From NCBI GenBank assembly GCA_039587535.1, contig JBDHIF010000004.1, forward strand, positions 1 to 64,000: DNA of 64,000 nt, written 5' to 3'. Under the pieces are notes generated by a model. It did no database searches. It was given only the letters and a program-made list of their open reading frames with translations, and had not been told where the DNA came from. This document shows, piece by piece, positions 25,118-34,091 of this stretch. The DNA is from JAWLHJ01 sp039587535 (lineage in GTDB: Bacteria; Gemmatimonadota; Gemmatimonadetes; Longimicrobiales; Gaopeijiaceae). Position 1 is the first letter of the stretch; each line of letters starts with the position of its first letter. Made by a program: the position numbers and the translations under genes.

Positions 25118-25896
25118 GGTGCGGGCGACTCGAAGCCGTAACCCTCGAGAATGGTCTGGCCCTGCGGCCCCGTGAGCCACGCCAGGAACCCCTCCGCGGC
25201 CTCCGGGCGACGACTACCCGCGACCACCCCTCCCACCTGGGACAGCGGCGCATGGAGTGCTCGGTCCACTACGGTGAAGGGGAGCCCCTCGCCACCACCT
25301 GCTTCCGGTGAGAGGACCAGGCTCAGCGCCACGAGGCCGGCATCGGCGTTCCCGGTCCTCACGTATTGAAGCGTCTGCACCACGTTCTCACCCATGACGA
25401 CCCGAGCGTGCAAGCTCGGCCAGACGTCCACCGCGCGAAGCGCGGCACGAGCCGCCTGGCCGTACGGAGCATGCTCCGGATTGGCCATGGCTACCACCTC
25501 GTAGGATGGATCGTCCAGAGCGTCGAGGCGCTTCACTGCGGGACGGCCCTCGGGCACCACCACCGCGAGCCGACCGACCGCCATGTCCACCCGCGACGCC
25601 CCGTCCAGGAAGCCCTCCGAGGCGAGCCGGTCGAAGAAGGTCTCGTTGGCGGAGAGATAGACGTCTGCCGGAGCCCCATGTCTTATCTGAGCAGCAAGAT
25701 CGCCGGACGACCCGAAAACGAGGGTCAGCTCCTCACCAGAGGCGGCCTCATAGTCCGCCTGGGCGGCGCTCAGCGCCACGGTGAGATTCGACGCGGCGAG
25801 AACGAGCAACGGCTGTGTGTCACGGCCCTCGCCCCGACACGCCACGAACACGAGGGCAGCCCAAGAGACCAACCCTGCGGCGCATAGCCGTCTCAC
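25114..25896 (-). CDS. modA: Molybdate-binding lipoprotein
   Basis: 260 residues from GTG 25896. Basic start, hydrophobic core and lipobox-like AALVFVACRG give an anchored substrate-binding protein. ModA features are LLVLAASNLTVALSAAQADY, FGSSGDLAAQIRHGAPADVY and NADAGLVALSLV near the C-terminal lobe. It captures molybdate/tungstate and delivers it to ModB. The open frame continues upstream into the preceding gene, but the signal peptide fixes the start at or near 25896. Confidence 0.9.
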   Translation of the reverse strand: MRRLCAAGLVSWAALVFVACRGEGRDTQPLLVLAASNLTVALSAAQADYEAASGEELTLVFGSSGDLAAQIRHGAPADVYLSANETFFDRLASEGFLDGASRVDMAVGRLAVVVPEGRPAVKRLDALDDPSYEVVAMANPEHAPYGQAARAALRAVDVWPSLHARVVMGENVVQTLQYVRTGNADAGLVALSLVLSPEAGGGEGLPFTVVDRALHAPLSQVGGVVAGSRRPEAAEGFLAWLTGPQGQTILEGYGFESPAP

Positions 25897-25940
25897 CCGG
25901 TGCCCGCGGGGGGCCGTCCCGGAGACAGCAGAAGGCCCAC

Positions 25941-27044
25941 TCACAGGGATCGTCCCATGGCCGCCGCGTCGTACCCGGTCAGGGCCTCCACCTGATGCCG
26001 CAGCGCCGGGCGTCGGAGCGTGTCGAGCAGAGCCCCCACGGCCGGAAGCTCGAGAAAGTGACTCGCCACCACGAGCTCGTACGGCTCCTCGGCGAGCGGA
26101 ATCACTCCGAGGTCCAGAGGCCGCCCGACAGCCCGAATGGCGACGCCGGCCTGAGCCAACCCCGACGCGACCGCCCGCGCCACGGTCTCGTGCCGGTCCG
26201 CGGCCGTATCCAGGAAGCCGGGGACGTCTTCCCCACTCAACCCGTGCTCGGCGAGCGCCGTCTCCGTAAGAAGACGACTCCCCGACCCCGGCTCCCGGTT
26301 CAGAAAGCGCATCCCGGGGCGAGTCAGATCGCCGACCCCCTGGATCTCCAAGGGATTTCCCGGCGCGACCAAGATCGCCTGCTCCCATGTGGCGAACCCG
26401 ACCGTGGTGCTGGGAAAGGGGACCACCCGCTCCACCCATGGTCGGTTGTAGTCCCCGGTCTCGGTGTCCCGCAGATGTACGCCGGCCACATGGACCGCAC
26501 CGCGCGCGAGGGCCTCCAGGGCGGATCGGCTCCCCGTCCGGATCCAGAGCACCTCCAGGCCCCTCTCTCTCTGCAGGTACTCCCGCACGAGCCCGAATGC
26601 CGGGTCACAGCCGGCGACCACCAGGTCGGGTTCCGGGGGCCGCTCCTCCACGTGACGGACCCGGACGCGTCCGACGCTCTCGCGGGTGCCGACACCGTCG
26701 GCGCTGATGGTCCCCGATGCGTCCCCCAGATCGAGTCCGAAGGCCCAACGGCGTCCCGAGACCGTGGCCAACCGCACCGTGCCGGGAAGCGCGCCACCGA
26801 GGCCACTGGCCTCCACGACCTCCTCGGATCGCCGGACGGAAGGAAGCTGGAAGAGCTCCTCCACGGTCACGCCGAGGGCCCGCGACAGGCGGAGGGCCAC
26901 CTCGGTGGACGGAACGGAGGCACCCGACTCGATGGCGGAGAGACTCTGACGGGTGAGTCCCACGCGCCGGCCCAGCTCGGTCTGAGACCAGCCGGCACGG
27001 TCGCGTAGTGCCCTCAGGGAAGATCGCAGCGAAGAGGTCGACAT
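25941..27044 (-). CDS. XRE-type HTH plus periplasmic-binding-like domain regulator
   Basis: 367 residues. Residues 5-65 are a Cro/CI-type helix-turn-helix (GWSQTELGRRVGLTRQSLSA). From about residue 130 a periplasmic-binding-like domain follows (PDLVVAGCDPAFGLVREYLQ ... GMRFLNREPGSGSRLL ... AQAGVAIRAV), the type also fused to DNA-binding domains in molybdate regulators. It is 44 bases upstream of modA on the same strand, so it is probably co-transcribed and senses molybdate (inference). It stands in for ModE, which is not present. Confidence 0.82.
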   Translation of the reverse strand: MSTSSLRSSLRALRDRAGWSQTELGRRVGLTRQSLSAIESGASVPSTEVALRLSRALGVTVEELFQLPSVRRSEEVVEASGLGGALPGTVRLATVSGRRWAFGLDLGDASGTISADGVGTRESVGRVRVRHVEERPPEPDLVVAGCDPAFGLVREYLQRERGLEVLWIRTGSRSALEALARGAVHVAGVHLRDTETGDYNRPWVERVVPFPSTTVGFATWEQAILVAPGNPLEIQGVGDLTRPGMRFLNREPGSGSRLLTETALAEHGLSGEDVPGFLDTAADRHETVARAVASGLAQAGVAIRAVGRPLDLGVIPLAEEPYELVVASHFLELPAVGALLDTLRRPALRHQVEALTGYDAAAMGRSL

Positions 27045-27049
27045 GCCGG

Positions 27050-27125
27050 AATGGAATGCACGCCTACATACGTGTCAATCATACCTTGCATATACGCCGG
27101 ACGCGAGAAACTCGATAATTCCGAG
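27050..27125. promoter_or_regulatory. Divergent promoter region with CATAC direct repeats
   Basis: Between the HTH regulator and sbtA an AT-richer stretch contains CATAC at three close positions (CATAC-N8-CATAC-N4-CATATAC, about 27065-27093). On the minus strand it reads TATGAT-TTGACA-like elements suitable for the regulator-modABC promoter; on the plus strand it contains GATAAT at about 27114. The repeats could be an operator for the HTH regulator. Confidence 0.35.
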
Positions 27126-27194
27126 GTTCAGAGTTTACCTTCTTCCCTGCCCGATCCCTTCTGTCGCCGTCCAGGCAACCGCCGGAGGTCTCGC

Positions 27195-28172
27195 GTGAGC
27201 GACGTCCTGCTCGTCAACATCCTCTCGCCCATCACGCTCGCGTTCGCGCTGGGGCTCGTCTCACGCATGGTGCGTAGTGAGTTCCACCTCCCACGCGACA
27301 TCTACCTGGCCCTGGGGATCTACCTCCTCTTCGCACTCGGTCTGAAGGGTGGCGTGGAGCTCGCCAAGTCCCCGCTCGGCGACATCTGGCTGCCGATCGT
27401 TGTCACGCTGGCCATCGGATGCGTCCGGCCCGTCACCAGCTATGTCGTTCTCAGGCGGGTGGGTGGACTTGGCGTGCCCGACTCGGCGGGCATCGCTGCC
27501 CACTACGGATCGGTGTCCGCCGTGACCTTTATCGCCGCGCTGGACTTCGTACGCGGCATGGGCTCGCCCGCAGAGGGTTTTCTTCCGACGATGCTGGCTC
27601 TCCTCGAGAGCCCGGGCATCCATATCGCGTTGGCCTTCGGGGTTCTTCACCGGAACGCCACCGCTCCCGGCCGTGCGGGCTCGACCCGGGACGCGTTCCA
27701 CGAGGTGCTCACCGGTCGTACCATGATCCTGCTCGTGGGTGGTCTCCTGGTCGGCTACGTGGTCACTCCGGCTGCGTGGCAGGAAGTTCAGCCCTTCTTC
27801 GACGGTGCGATCTTCAAGGGTGCCCTCGTCCTGTTCCTACTGGAGATGGGGGTCGTCGCCGGGGAACGCTTGAGTGACCTGAAGAAGGTGGGCGTCTTCC
27901 TTCTGGCCTTCGGCCTCATCATGCCCATCGTCCACGGCGCATTGGGGGTTGCCGCGGGACACCTGGCCGGCCTCTCCGTCGGCGGAGCGACGGTGCTCGG
28001 AGCCATGTCGGCCTCCGCCTCGTACATCGCGGCACCACCAGCCGTTCGCATGACCCTACCGAAGGCGAATCCCACGTTCTCGCTCACGGCTTCGCTCGCC
28101 ATCACCTTTCCCTTCAACATCGTCATCGGAATCCCCATCTATTATCAGATGGCTGTCTGGATCGGAGGCTGA
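27195..28172 (+). CDS. sbtA: SbtA-type sodium-dependent bicarbonate transporter
   Basis: 325 residues from GTG 27195, with GGAGG about 7 bases upstream. About ten membrane segments in two related halves, with SbtA-family stretches YLALGIYLLFALGLKGGVEL, IAAHYGSVSAVTFIAALDF and FLLEMGVVAGERL. The family imports bicarbonate with sodium in cyanobacteria and occurs widely in other bacteria. It is followed after 3 bases by a PII-like gene, the usual sbtA-sbtB arrangement. No carbon-fixation gene is in the window, so a role in anaplerotic carboxylation or pH homeostasis is possible. Confidence 0.88.
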   Translation: MSDVLLVNILSPITLAFALGLVSRMVRSEFHLPRDIYLALGIYLLFALGLKGGVELAKSPLGDIWLPIVVTLAIGCVRPVTSYVVLRRVGGLGVPDSAGIAAHYGSVSAVTFIAALDFVRGMGSPAEGFLPTMLALLESPGIHIALAFGVLHRNATAPGRAGSTRDAFHEVLTGRTMILLVGGLLVGYVVTPAAWQEVQPFFDGAIFKGALVLFLLEMGVVAGERLSDLKKVGVFLLAFGLIMPIVHGALGVAAGHLAGLSVGGATVLGAMSASASYIAAPPAVRMTLPKANPTFSLTASLAITFPFNIVIGIPIYYQMAVWIGG

Positions 28173-28175
28173 CCC

Positions 28176-28493
28176 ATGGAGCGCGTGCCGCTGGAAGTCG
28201 TGACCATCGTCGCGGAGACGGTGCTCGAGGAGCCCATCACCAAAGGACTGTTGGAGCGGGGAGCGACCGGCTTCACCGTGACCCCCTCTCACGGGCGAGG
28301 CTCCCGTGGGATTCGCTCGGGCGACGTGCCAGGGGAATCAGTCCGCATCGAGGTGGTCGTCGATGACGCGGCGGCAGATCGCATCCTCACCTGGATTCAC
28401 GACGCCTACTTTCCGAACTACGCGGTCATCACCTGGGTGACGCCGGCCGACGTCCTGCGCGGAGACAAGTACCTATCGCCGCGAAAGGGTTGA
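28176..28493 (+). CDS. sbtB: PII-like regulator (SbtB family)
   Basis: 105 residues, a small ferredoxin-like PII fold: LEVVTIVAETVLEEPITKGL, a T-loop region around HGRGSRGIRSGD, and VRIEVVVDDAAADRILTWIH. SbtB binds adenine nucleotides (cAMP, AMP, ADP) and docks on SbtA to gate it in cyanobacteria. The C-terminal Cys-containing R-loop of cyanobacterial SbtB is missing; the protein ends RGDKYLSPRKG. It is 3 bases after sbtA. Confidence 0.82.
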   Translation: MERVPLEVVTIVAETVLEEPITKGLLERGATGFTVTPSHGRGSRGIRSGDVPGESVRIEVVVDDAAADRILTWIHDAYFPNYAVITWVTPADVLRGDKYLSPRKG

Positions 28494-28651
28494 GACACCT
28501 ACGCGTCCGGTCGTCTTGACCAGCGGACGGATTGGGGGCCATCGCCTGCGCAACGGAACGACGACGGTCCTGGCCCGCGACGCGGGCTGACGGGCACGGT
28601 TCTTCCCGGAGGGAACCGGTATCGACGCGTTCTCCTCCGACATCGAGCGCC

Positions 28652-29125
28652 ATGCTCATCGGACTCCGCCGCGCAGCTCCCGCACGCCTTTGGCTCATTC
28701 TGCCCATTCTCCTGGCAGGGTGCGGGGACGACCCTTCGCCCACGGGCCCGGAGGCCGGTGGCGAGGTCGAAGCGTTCGTGATCCTCCTGAACGAGCATCG
28801 AGCCTCGGTGGGGTGTGGTCCCCTGACCTGGAACGACGGTGTGGCGGGAGTCGCGGTGGCACACAGCCAGGACATGCTGGACCGGGACTTCTTCGCACAT
28901 ACGAATCCGGACGGCGACACACCCGCGGACCGCCTTACGACCGCCGGACTCGACTACCGCCGCATGGCCGAGAACATCGCCTGGGGATACCCGACGGGCG
29001 CGGCCGTGCTAGAGGGGTGGCTCGGAAGCGCCGGCCACCGCGCCAACATCGAGAACTGCCAGCTCGAAGAGCACGGGGTGGGACTCGTGGGGACGCACTG
29101 GACCCACGTCTTCGCGACCTTCTGA
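28652..29125 (+). CDS. CAP (SCP/PR-1) domain lipoprotein
   Basis: 157 residues from ATG 28652. Lipobox-type signal peptide (LILPILLAGCGD), then a bacterial CAP domain: FVILLNEHRASVGCGPLTWN, VAVAHSQDMLDRDFFAHTNP with the conserved His, MAENIAWGYPTGAAVLEGWL and GHRANIENC. Function in bacteria is mostly unknown; the fold forms a surface cleft. An upstream in-frame start is unlikely because it would bury the signal peptide. Confidence 0.88.
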   Translation: MLIGLRRAAPARLWLILPILLAGCGDDPSPTGPEAGGEVEAFVILLNEHRASVGCGPLTWNDGVAGVAVAHSQDMLDRDFFAHTNPDGDTPADRLTTAGLDYRRMAENIAWGYPTGAAVLEGWLGSAGHRANIENCQLEEHGVGLVGTHWTHVFATF

Positions 29126-29130
29126 GAGCA

Positions 29131-29154
29131 CCCCGCCGTCAGCTGACCGGCGGG
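29131..29154. terminator. Hairpin between convergent genes
   Basis: CCCCGCCG-TCAGCTGAC-CGGCGGGG, with an inner TCAGCTGA palindrome, overlaps the stop of the minus-strand gene and follows the CAP gene. No T run, so termination is likely but unproven. Confidence 0.4.
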
Positions 29155-31520
29155 GGAGACACCCTCATGATGAAAAGACCTTCCCTCACGCTGGTGAAGA
29201 TCACGAAGTCACCGTCGAAGAACGGGTAGTTGCTCCACGCGCCGCTCTGTCCGGCGCTGTGCCCCGGATCGTTGTTGTTGTAGGGCGCGCTGTCGAAGAA
29301 GGCGATCTCGCGCGGATTGGCCCGGTCACTGATGTCCAGGACCCTCAGGCCGCTGCCGTAGTTCGACTGATACATCCGGTCGCCCTTCACGTACAGGTTG
29401 TGGTCGGAGGCCGGCACCGGTCCGATGTATTCGTTCACCACGATGGGATCGTCCAACTCGGCGAGGTCCCACACGATCGTACGTGTACCGTCGACGAGGC
29501 CCGCCAACTCGTCTGCCTCGTCGTTCATGTAGAAGTACCGCTGCTCCTCGTCGAACCAGCCCTGGTGGGCGTATGCAACGTTGGGATAGCTCATGCGCGC
29601 CAAGGTCACCGGGCTGTCCTTGTCGGTCACGTCGGCGATGTTGATCTCGGATTCATTGGAGCCGACGCAGATCTCGCGGCCACGGTAACGCTCGTCCGGG
29701 CCCTCGTAGACGAGGCACTGGGCGTCATGGGTGTAGCCCCGAGCGCCTGGGCTGGACGCGTCGTGGTAGCAGCCGGCAAACGACGGGACCAGCGGGTTGT
29801 TGGCGTCCACGATATGCAGCCCACCGCCACAGGTCTGACCTCCGCTGTTGGCTCCCACGATGTAGAGGAAGCCCGACGCCGTGTCGGCCACGACGTTGTG
29901 CGCGCTGAAGATCTCGTGATAGGTGGTGTCGGGCTCGAATTCCACGGGCTCGGCCCCTACGTCCCGCAGCCGCGCGAGGTCGAACACCTGCATGCCATGT
30001 GCACCGGCACCGTCGGAAACGATGTAGGCGTACTGATCGATGACCTTGATATCCCGCCAGACGGAGGGGCGTGACCCGTCCGTCCGTGGAAGGTTGCCGA
30101 TGAGGCGCGGAGCCGCCGGATCGGTCACGTCGACGAACGAAGCCCCATCACGGCGCGCCACCAGCGCGTAGTTCCGACCCGTCTCCGGATCCGTCCATCC
30201 CCAAACGTCGTTCACCCATACGCCGCGCTCGCCTCCAAGCTCATTGATCGGCATGTGCGACACGAGCTCCATGTTGGTGCACGGGAACTCACCCATGTTC
30301 CCCTCGTCGCATCGATCGCCGGTCTCCAGCGCGCTGCCGATGCGGAAGATCTCACCCTCCAGGATCTGATCCGAGGACCACGCGTCGGCCGAGCGGGAAA
30401 GCGCCATGGCGCGCCCCTCCCCGAAATCGCGCATGGGCATGCCTACGACGGCCCGATCACCGGACGACGTCATCGCGTAACCGAAGCCCAGTGGCCAGGA
30501 CGTTCCGTCGACCTGATCCGGGTCCAGGCGAACGGCGCCTCCGAAGCCGCCCATGTCGTCGCGGACGAATCGATAGACTCTGCCGTCCGATCCCTGCTCG
30601 CCAGGAGCGCCCACCCATATCTCGTCCTCGACAACGGCCAGCGAAAAGCCGAACTGCGCTCCCCGCGGCCGATGGTACGGTTGCAGGACACTGGACAGCG
30701 CCCAATCCCCGATCGCATTTCGCTCCAGCGCGAAGGCCGTGGATGCACCGGGGGCACCCACGTAGGCCCGACCCCCGTCCAGGGCCAAGGCCCACCCGGC
30801 CCGTCCGTCCGGCTGGAGCGCCTCGGCGGGCAGCTCCACGGGCCGGGGTTGGCTCCAGGCTCCGTCCCCGCCTCTGGTAGCCGCATACACACGTCCACGG
30901 GCCGAGTCCGCGGCCGGTGCCCCGATGAGGAGATCGTCTCCGCGCCACTCCAGGGCGACCCCGAAGCCGGCCACGCCCGCTACCCGATCCGGACGAAGGA
31001 CATCCTGCAGGGTCCATGCGCCGGCCGAGCGCCGGAAGTGGTAGACCACGCCGGTGCCATCCACCGCGGGCGAGCCGACCAGCACGTCGTCACCCGAAAG
31101 AGCCAGCGACGCGCCGTAGTCGCGGTGATCGCCCTCCTGCGGCGGCTCGAGCAGGGTGGCCTGAATCCACGGGGCCGTCGCTTCCGAGCGTTCGAAGACG
31201 TAGGCCACGCCCGAGCCGTCCCGTTTCCTCGGGGCGCCGACGACGAGCGTGTTGCCATCGAGGGATACGGCTCGCCCGAAGTCGTCCATGCGCGAGGAAT
31301 CCGATGCCGTGAGCATCGACTGCCGCTGCCACGCACCCGCGTCGAGGCGGTACGTGTAGACGGCTCCGGGTCCGTACCAGTTCACAGGCTGACCGATGAC
31401 GAGCTCGGCTCCGGCCATGGCCACGGATCGCCCGAAGTTGGGCTCCTGGGCGGTCAGGGGCGTGATCGCGGCCGCGGCTAGGGTGAAGAGGGCGCCGGTA
31501 AGGAAAGAGCGCTTCTGCAT
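29139..31520 (-). CDS. Choice-of-anchor B / LVIVD-repeat secreted protein
   Basis: 793 residues with a signal peptide (GALFTLAAAAITPLTAQ). The first half is a propeller of FG-GAP-like repeats (DFGRAVSLDGNTLVVGAPRK, GFGVALEWRGDDLLIGAPAA). The second half is a choice-of-anchor B domain with LVIVD repeats (WGWTDPETGRNYALVARRDG, FVDVTDPAAPRLIG, LRVLDISDRANPREIAFFDS). Such proteins are common on the surface of Gemmatimonadota and Bacteroidota; no enzymatic role is known. No sorting signal is visible at the C-terminus. Confidence 0.85.
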   Translation of the reverse strand: MQKRSFLTGALFTLAAAAITPLTAQEPNFGRSVAMAGAELVIGQPVNWYGPGAVYTYRLDAGAWQRQSMLTASDSSRMDDFGRAVSLDGNTLVVGAPRKRDGSGVAYVFERSEATAPWIQATLLEPPQEGDHRDYGASLALSGDDVLVGSPAVDGTGVVYHFRRSAGAWTLQDVLRPDRVAGVAGFGVALEWRGDDLLIGAPAADSARGRVYAATRGGDGAWSQPRPVELPAEALQPDGRAGWALALDGGRAYVGAPGASTAFALERNAIGDWALSSVLQPYHRPRGAQFGFSLAVVEDEIWVGAPGEQGSDGRVYRFVRDDMGGFGGAVRLDPDQVDGTSWPLGFGYAMTSSGDRAVVGMPMRDFGEGRAMALSRSADAWSSDQILEGEIFRIGSALETGDRCDEGNMGEFPCTNMELVSHMPINELGGERGVWVNDVWGWTDPETGRNYALVARRDGASFVDVTDPAAPRLIGNLPRTDGSRPSVWRDIKVIDQYAYIVSDGAGAHGMQVFDLARLRDVGAEPVEFEPDTTYHEIFSAHNVVADTASGFLYIVGANSGGQTCGGGLHIVDANNPLVPSFAGCYHDASSPGARGYTHDAQCLVYEGPDERYRGREICVGSNESEINIADVTDKDSPVTLARMSYPNVAYAHQGWFDEEQRYFYMNDEADELAGLVDGTRTIVWDLAELDDPIVVNEYIGPVPASDHNLYVKGDRMYQSNYGSGLRVLDISDRANPREIAFFDSAPYNNNDPGHSAGQSGAWSNYPFFDGDFVIFTSVREGLFIMRVSPPPVS

Positions 31521-31644
31521 GGTCGGTCTCGAACTCTCGGAGGGTAATCTTCAGCTTGGTCGAGCTTCATACACTACACACGCGCCAGGTTCTCGCGCAC
31601 CCACTAGCCCGTCGCCCCGGCTCGGACCGAGGCCACCCACGTTC

Positions 31645-33939
31645 TCAGAACAGGAACGTATGGGAGTACTTCATGGTGAGCGTACGTGCGTCCTCGAGCG
31701 GCAGACGGGGCACGCCCAGCACGTCTCTTTCGAGGTTGAGGCCCTCGTTCCAGACGAGCCACAGGTCCTGCCCCTCGCGGAAGTTGTAGCGCAGCCGCGT
31801 GTTGGTGCTCATCTGGTCGGTGAGGGAGTTGTACTGCACGAAGGCGTCGACAGAGAAGCGCGTGTTCACGGCACCGCGCAGGGTGAGGCGACCGAGATGC
31901 GAGTCGAACGCCTGATCCCGGGCATCGAACTCGATCCGGTTCCACTCCCAGCCGGCCACCACCTCCAGGTGCGGGCTCGCCGGCCACGTGACGTCGGACT
32001 TAAGCCCGACGCGCGTGCCGTCGAAGAAGTCGCCAGCCGTGAGCGTGGCATTCGGCCGAATCGGCCACGCTCGAGCTCCGCGAACCTCGAACGACCCCTC
32101 GCTCGCCCAGTAGCTACCTACCGGAACTTCGGCGCCGTCCCCCAACGCGAAGCTCATGTCGACGTCCTCGTAACGGGTGTTGGACGTCGCCTTCAGCACG
32201 ACACCCAGTCGCGTCTCGAGCTGGAGAAAGGGCTGGATCTGAGCACTTTCCACCCGGTCGTTGCCGTTCCGCACCCAGAAGTTGTTCTGGGAGCCGAGCC
32301 AGATCCGGCGGAAGGTCGCGCCGGCCCCCGGGAACCAGGAGTAGTTGAGGTCCAACTGCCCCCGTGTGAAGTCGACACGCGGCTCGAAGCCGACTCCCGG
32401 GTCGTATCCGGGTCCGGACCAGGTCAACGCCGCCTGGTAGCTGAAGCCTCTCAGGGTACGCCGGGTCCAGTCGGCCACGATCCTCACGGCATCCAGTCCG
32501 GATGGCGCCATGTCTGCCACCGTGTCTCCGCCGGTCACGGTCTGGAGCCACTTGAGGGTCAGGTACTCGTCCCCGAACAGGCGGAAGCTCCCATCGACTC
32601 CGTACGTAACGTTGTAGCGGCCGTCGGTGCCGACGCGGCTCGTTCCCATGGCGCCGATGAACGAGTTCGCATTCAGCACGTTCCGGCGGAGACGGAGGAC
32701 ACCGAAGTTCTCGCTGCTCAGGTCTGCGTCCGCCGCGGTCTGCATCTCGATGAGCCCGAGGTCCCAGGCGCCCACGCGACCCACGAGGCGCGCTCCCCCG
32801 AGGATCCGGATGGGACGTCCCTCGGCGAGGCCGATTCGTCTGGAGTAGAAAAGCGTGCCCCGATCGGCTCCGGTGTCGAAACCGAAGATCCCGGCCCGTT
32901 CCTGGAAGAAGGGGCGCTTCTCCTCGAAGAAGAGGCTGAAGCGGGTGAGGTTCACCTGTTGCTCGTCCGCCTCCACAGCGGCGAAATCCGTGTTCGCCGT
33001 GAGATCGAGCGTGAGGTTCGGGGTGGGGCTGAACTTGAGGTCGGCACCCACCTCGAGGTCGTCCTCCTCCGATCGGATCCACGCGTCCTCAGCCTGCGTG
33101 AGCGAGTGAGACCGTGCCGTTCCGGTCAGCGCATACGGCGTGAAATAGACTGGATTGCGCGGTGTGATTCCGGTGAGGCGTACGTCCTGAAAGGCCGACG
33201 GACGAGCGTACGGAGCGCTGGACGGCATGGCCGGGAACGTCCAGCGGGTATCCGTTCCGGATTCGTAGGCGAAGCCCAATAGCCCCATGATCACGGACCC
33301 GTCCGGTTGGGTCTCGAAACGCAGACTCGAGAACGGGATCCGAAGCTCCCCGAACCATCCATCCTCGGTGATCTCCGTCTCCAGGTCCCAGAAGGTGTTC
33401 CACGACTGATTCCCCGGTCCCTGAGCCTGTCCATCTGCTTCGATGCTGTGATCCATACGTGCCCCGAGCGGTAGCCCGGTGAAGCGGACCGCATTCTCGT
33501 TGTCGTTGAACGTGTCCAGGATCACGGCGAACCCGTCGTCGCCCCCGTAACGGTCCCGGGTGAGCGAAAAGGCGCGGATGTTCCCGGGATCCTCGTGGTA
33601 GAACCGCCCGGACAAGTAGAGGGCCTCGTCATCGTAGGCGATGCGCAGCTCGATCTGTCGATCGCTCCGGCCCCGGAAGGTGGGCTGGTACATGGTGAGG
33701 GGAATCGGCTCGATTCCGTCCCAAGCGGGCTCGTCGGAGCGTCCGTCCAGAGTCACGGGCCCGGACAGCCGCGGCAGGTCGATGACGCCGCTGGCTTCGG
33801 GCGCCGTCTCACCCCGGACGAGCGGCTCGGAACCCATGCTGCCGGCCTGAACCTGCGCGTCCACGGACGATGCCAAGGACCCGGCCAAGGTCAAAATCAG
33901 CCAGGTGATGCCTGAAGTGGCGAGCTTGGGCGGCAGCAT
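31645..33939 (-). CDS. DUF5916 outer-membrane protein with family 9 sugar-binding-like domain
   Basis: 764 residues from ATG 33939, with a signal peptide (ITWLILTLAGSLASSVDAQ). The N-terminal part (about residues 45-235) is a CBM9-like sandwich: GPVTLDGRSDEPAWDG, IAYDDEALYLSGRFYHEDPG, WFGELRIPFSSLRFE. From there a DUF5916 beta-barrel with alternating aromatic strands runs to the C-terminal Phe (YSHTFLF), a typical outer-membrane end. Probably binds or imports an oligomer or sugar at the cell surface; the ligand is unknown. The frame is open 14 codons upstream, but ATG 33939 sits best on the signal peptide. Confidence 0.87.
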   Translation of the reverse strand: MLPPKLATSGITWLILTLAGSLASSVDAQVQAGSMGSEPLVRGETAPEASGVIDLPRLSGPVTLDGRSDEPAWDGIEPIPLTMYQPTFRGRSDRQIELRIAYDDEALYLSGRFYHEDPGNIRAFSLTRDRYGGDDGFAVILDTFNDNENAVRFTGLPLGARMDHSIEADGQAQGPGNQSWNTFWDLETEITEDGWFGELRIPFSSLRFETQPDGSVIMGLLGFAYESGTDTRWTFPAMPSSAPYARPSAFQDVRLTGITPRNPVYFTPYALTGTARSHSLTQAEDAWIRSEEDDLEVGADLKFSPTPNLTLDLTANTDFAAVEADEQQVNLTRFSLFFEEKRPFFQERAGIFGFDTGADRGTLFYSRRIGLAEGRPIRILGGARLVGRVGAWDLGLIEMQTAADADLSSENFGVLRLRRNVLNANSFIGAMGTSRVGTDGRYNVTYGVDGSFRLFGDEYLTLKWLQTVTGGDTVADMAPSGLDAVRIVADWTRRTLRGFSYQAALTWSGPGYDPGVGFEPRVDFTRGQLDLNYSWFPGAGATFRRIWLGSQNNFWVRNGNDRVESAQIQPFLQLETRLGVVLKATSNTRYEDVDMSFALGDGAEVPVGSYWASEGSFEVRGARAWPIRPNATLTAGDFFDGTRVGLKSDVTWPASPHLEVVAGWEWNRIEFDARDQAFDSHLGRLTLRGAVNTRFSVDAFVQYNSLTDQMSTNTRLRYNFREGQDLWLVWNEGLNLERDVLGVPRLPLEDARTLTMKYSHTFLF

Positions 33940-34091
33940 TCTACTCCGAGGGTGTGGCAGTGAGCGGCGAGGCGATGCCAAGAAACCACCTCCACGGCTT
34001 TCGCGCCAGACGGAGATGCTACGCCGGAGGATACACCCGGGCCAACCGGCCTCTCACGAGCAAGCCCCCACCAACGGCGGCACAGCGAGCC

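Noticed and set aside
25897..26439. N-terminal extension of ModA
   Set aside because: It overlaps the HTH regulator in another frame; the lipoprotein signal begins at about 25896.
31396..33282. 628-codon plus-strand frame
   Set aside because: Antisense to the DUF5916 protein, which has a signal peptide and barrel strands; the plus frame has no domain.
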